DNA from: an uncultured Polymorphobacter sp.
GTDB lineage: Bacteria > Pseudomonadota > Alphaproteobacteria > Sphingomonadales > Sphingomonadaceae
Assembly (NCBI GenBank): GCA_937894055.1
Contig: CALDHQ010000196.1
Span: 1-9,560 of the forward strand
Reading direction: 5' to 3'
Length of the DNA: 9,560 nucleotides
In this document: one piece after another, positions 7,913 to 9,560 of the stretch
How the letters are laid out: every line of letters begins with the position of its first letter
Numbering within the stretch: position 1 is the stretch's first letter
The notes under the pieces: model-generated
Seen by the model: only the letters and a program-made list of their open reading frames with translations
What the model was told of the DNA's origin: nothing
Database searches by the model: none
Translations under genes and position numbers: made by a program

Positions 7913-8338
7913 TCAGGCGTTGATGGTGGCGCTTGCCGGATGATGGCGATCGAGGTGGCGCTTGATCAGCCGCAGGTTGCGCGTGTTCGACCGGAACGCC
8001 ACGTCGAACAGGTCACCAACGAACGGAATTGCACCGAGCGCGGTGTCGATACCGACGGTGCCCGCCATGCGCCACAACGTCCATTTCGACATTTTGAGGT
8101 TGCGCGCTTCCCAGATGATGTAGGCACCCATCAACCCGCTGATGATATCGCCGACACCAGGCACCAGACCGATGACCGAATCGAGGCCAAAGCGCATTTG
8201 CGTGCCGGGAATGATCAGCGCACGGTCGAGCACCAGCTCGAGCATCTCGACGCGCTTGCGCACGGCGGCGGGGTCATTGCCGAGCTGCGGCAACGCCGTG
8301 GTGAATTGGTCAAAGCTACGGGCAGCAGCTGCAGCCAT
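7913..8338 (-). CDS. DUF4112 family small membrane protein
   Basis: A 141-residue protein. The DUF4112 signature is clear: GLDSVIGLVPGVGDIISGLM at residues 51-70, and a second related half with GIDTALGAIPFVGDLFDVAF at 96-115 followed by RSNTRNLRLIKRHL. The two halves repeat an 'xDxxxGxxPxxGD' pattern, each in or beside a hydrophobic hairpin, so the protein is probably inserted in the inner membrane with a charged N-terminal domain (residues 1-45) outside the bilayer. Function of the family is unknown. The ATG at 8338 has GAGGAG twelve bases upstream (8351-8356), slightly further than usual; I saw no better in-frame start. A candidate promoter precedes it, so it may head a minus-strand transcript that continues into the DUF4010 gene. 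Confidence 0.9.
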   Translation of the reverse strand: MAAAAARSFDQFTTALPQLGNDPAAVRKRVEMLELVLDRALIIPGTQMRFGLDSVIGLVPGVGDIISGLMGAYIIWEARNLKMSKWTLWRMAGTVGIDTALGAIPFVGDLFDVAFRSNTRNLRLIKRHLDRHHPASATINA

Positions 8339-8377
8339 CGATGCGAAACACTCCTCGCGAACCCAGTCGCAGCAACG

Positions 8378-8405
8378 AATATGGGGTGCGCGTTTGTGGC
8401 TTCAA
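8378..8405 (-). promoter_or_regulatory. Candidate sigma-70-type promoter upstream of DUF4112
   Basis: On the minus strand TTGAAG (8405-8400) and CATATT (8383-8378) are separated by 16 bases, each matching four of six consensus positions. Transcription would begin near 8371, leaving a leader of about 33 bases that contains the GAGGAG site. The surroundings are very GC-rich, which makes this AT-containing pair stand out, but such matches arise by chance. Confidence 0.3.
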
Positions 8406-8418
8406 GCGGTGTGCCGCT
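8405..8418 (-). terminator. Weak hairpin after the TPR gene
   Basis: AGCGG and CCGCT form a 5-bp stem around a four-base loop, seven bases beyond the TAG of the retropepsin-TPR gene. No T-run follows, so it is at best a weak or factor-dependent terminator. Confidence 0.2.
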
Positions 8419-8424
8419 GCCGGA

Positions 8425-9541
8425 CTATTCGCCAAGGCCATAGGGCTTGTAGCGGCTCGCCACATCGGGGTTGATCCGGCGCGCTGCCGCCATGTCGGCG
8501 GCACCGCGAGCGGCATCGCCGGCGGCACGGTGCGTCCAGCCGCGCAGATACAGCGAACTCGCGGCGTCGGGATCGAGTTTGAGCGCGGCGTCATAATCGG
8601 CAATCGCGGCGGCATAGTCGCGCTGGCGCAGATGGACCAGCGCGCGGCTGTCGAGATTGTGCCGACCCGGCCCCTGCTTGCGGATGGACGCTTCGCAATC
8701 CGCCATCGCCTTGTCGAGTTCGATATTCGCCAGCCCGCGCGCCCAGCACCGCGAATTGTACAGGCTGCCGAGTTTGGGGTCGGCCGGGTGCAGCGCAATC
8801 ATCGGGTCAAGCAGCGCGACGGCGCGGCGCGGCTGTTCCAGCCGTTCGAACAGCATCACGAGGTCCATATTGTCGAGCGCGCCGGCAGGGGCGCTTGCCG
8901 CCGCAGCCTCGGCATCGGCGAGCGCGCCGGCACGGTCGTGCTGATCGTAGCGGATTTCGGCGCGCACGATGCGCAGCTGCGCGTCATCGGGGGCCAGCGC
9001 AATCGCCGCATCGATGTCGCGCGCTGCTGCCACAAGATCGCCGCCGGCTTCATGGGCGCGGGCACGGTCGCGGAAATACGCCGCCTGTTCGGGATCGAGG
9101 CGGATCGCTTCGTTGAAATCGGCGATGGCTGCAGCGCTGTCGCCGCGCGCTAGCCGTGCGGCGCCGCGCCGGGCAAATTCGTCGGCCTCGGCGGGCGCGG
9201 CGGCTGCATCGGCCCCGCCGGCGTTTACGGCGCGCGTGACGGTCTTGCCGGTTTCGCCGTCGGTGGACAGCGAGAACACCGGCCCGCCGTTGTAGGTCAG
9301 ATAGATGCGCCGCTGGCTGCCCGCGACGAGGATATGGTGCGCCAGGAAGAAGTCGGCGCCCAGAATGACGTCGGCATTGAGCCGCTTGTTCGATTCGTCG
9401 ATGACGCGGATCGGCGTGTTGCGGATCGCCTCGCCGCCGATTTCGAACGATGCGAGTTTGACGATCCAGCTTTGCCGCGACTTGCTGCCGATGCCGCCGA
9501 TGTTGGCCGAGGCGATGACGCCGGGCGCCGACAGGTCGATG
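8425..9541 (-). CDS. Retropepsin-like aspartyl protease domain fused to TPR repeats (5' end missing)
   Basis: About 371 genuine residues are visible before the TAG; the N-terminus is lost at the contig end. Reading from the genomic part, the first 90 or so residues are the C-terminal portion of a retropepsin-like domain: GGIGSKSRQSWIVKLASFEI, then the hallmark VILGADFFLAHHILV with a following RRIYLTYNGGPVF strand. An alanine- and glycine-rich linker follows, then about seven TPR units to the C-terminus, with recognisable repeats such as AAIADFNEAIRLDPEQAAYF and AAIADYDAALKLDPDAASSL. The catalytic Asp-Thr/Ser-Gly and any signal peptide would lie in the missing part. Proteins of this architecture are common in sphingomonads and are probably exported; the substrate is unknown. 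An apparent GTG start at 9558 reading MCSSDL is adapter sequence and is not real. Confidence 0.88.
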
Positions 9542-9560
9542 AGATCGGAAGAGCACACGT
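9542..9560. other. Residual Illumina TruSeq adapter (sequencing artefact)
   Basis: The final 19 bases, AGATCGGAAGAGCACACGT, are identical to the start of the standard TruSeq read adapter. On the minus strand they translate in one frame to MCSSDL, a peptide known as a tell-tale of untrimmed adapter. They are not part of the genome and create a false start for the adjacent gene. Confidence 0.97.

Noticed and set aside
1..9560. Search for a CRISPR array, retron, toxin-antitoxin, phage or mobile-element system
   Set aside because: I saw no regular direct repeats, terminal inverted repeats, transposase, integrase, reverse transcriptase or tRNA-like structure; all the space is filled by the eight genes listed.

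Overview
This is a GC-rich window of about 9.6 kb. Coding strands carry strong G/C at third codon positions and genes are tightly packed. The gene content is exported DUF885 peptidase-like proteins with twin-arginine or Sec leaders, a DUF3311/SSS transporter pair, DUF4112, an MgtC-DUF4010 membrane protein and a retropepsin-TPR protein. Together these suggest an alphaproteobacterium, most likely of the Sphingomonadales; this is inferred from family content and codon style, not from a marker gene. The last 19 bases (9542-9560) match the Illumina TruSeq adapter, so the sequence is probably the raw end of an assembled, possibly metagenomic, contig and does not continue into real DNA there.

Layout. 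Positions 1-1278 (minus) hold a DUF885 protein that runs off the left edge inside its zinc motif. A 100-bp divergent gap separates it from a second, complete DUF885 protein at 1379-3190 (plus). That gene overlaps a 61-residue DUF3311 membrane protein (3190-3375), which overlaps a 484-residue sodium:solute symporter (3372-4826); the three form one translationally coupled unit. The symporter converges on, and overlaps by 35 bp, a third DUF885-type protein (4792-6513, minus) that lacks the family's usual zinc motif. Upstream of it on the minus strand lie an MgtC/DUF4010 membrane protein (6590-7864), a DUF4112 membrane protein (7913-8338), and a retropepsin-like/TPR protein (8425-9541) cut at its N-terminus by the adapter.

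How the genes may work together. Exported DUF885 proteins are putative metallopeptidases acting outside the cytoplasmic membrane. Coupling one of them to a DUF3311/SSS transporter suggests that a product of hydrolysis (amino acid, small peptide or other organic acid) is taken up with sodium. This is inference from gene order. The minus-strand genes at the right are co-oriented with gaps of 48-86 bp, and their functional link is unclear.

No stretch above 300 bases lacks a gene; the largest gap is 100 bp. I found no tRNA, rRNA, CRISPR array, insertion sequence, phage gene or defence system. The content looks like ordinary chromosomal genes. The points most worth attention are the transporter-peptidase coupling, the DUF885 paralog without its zinc motif, and the adapter artefact.
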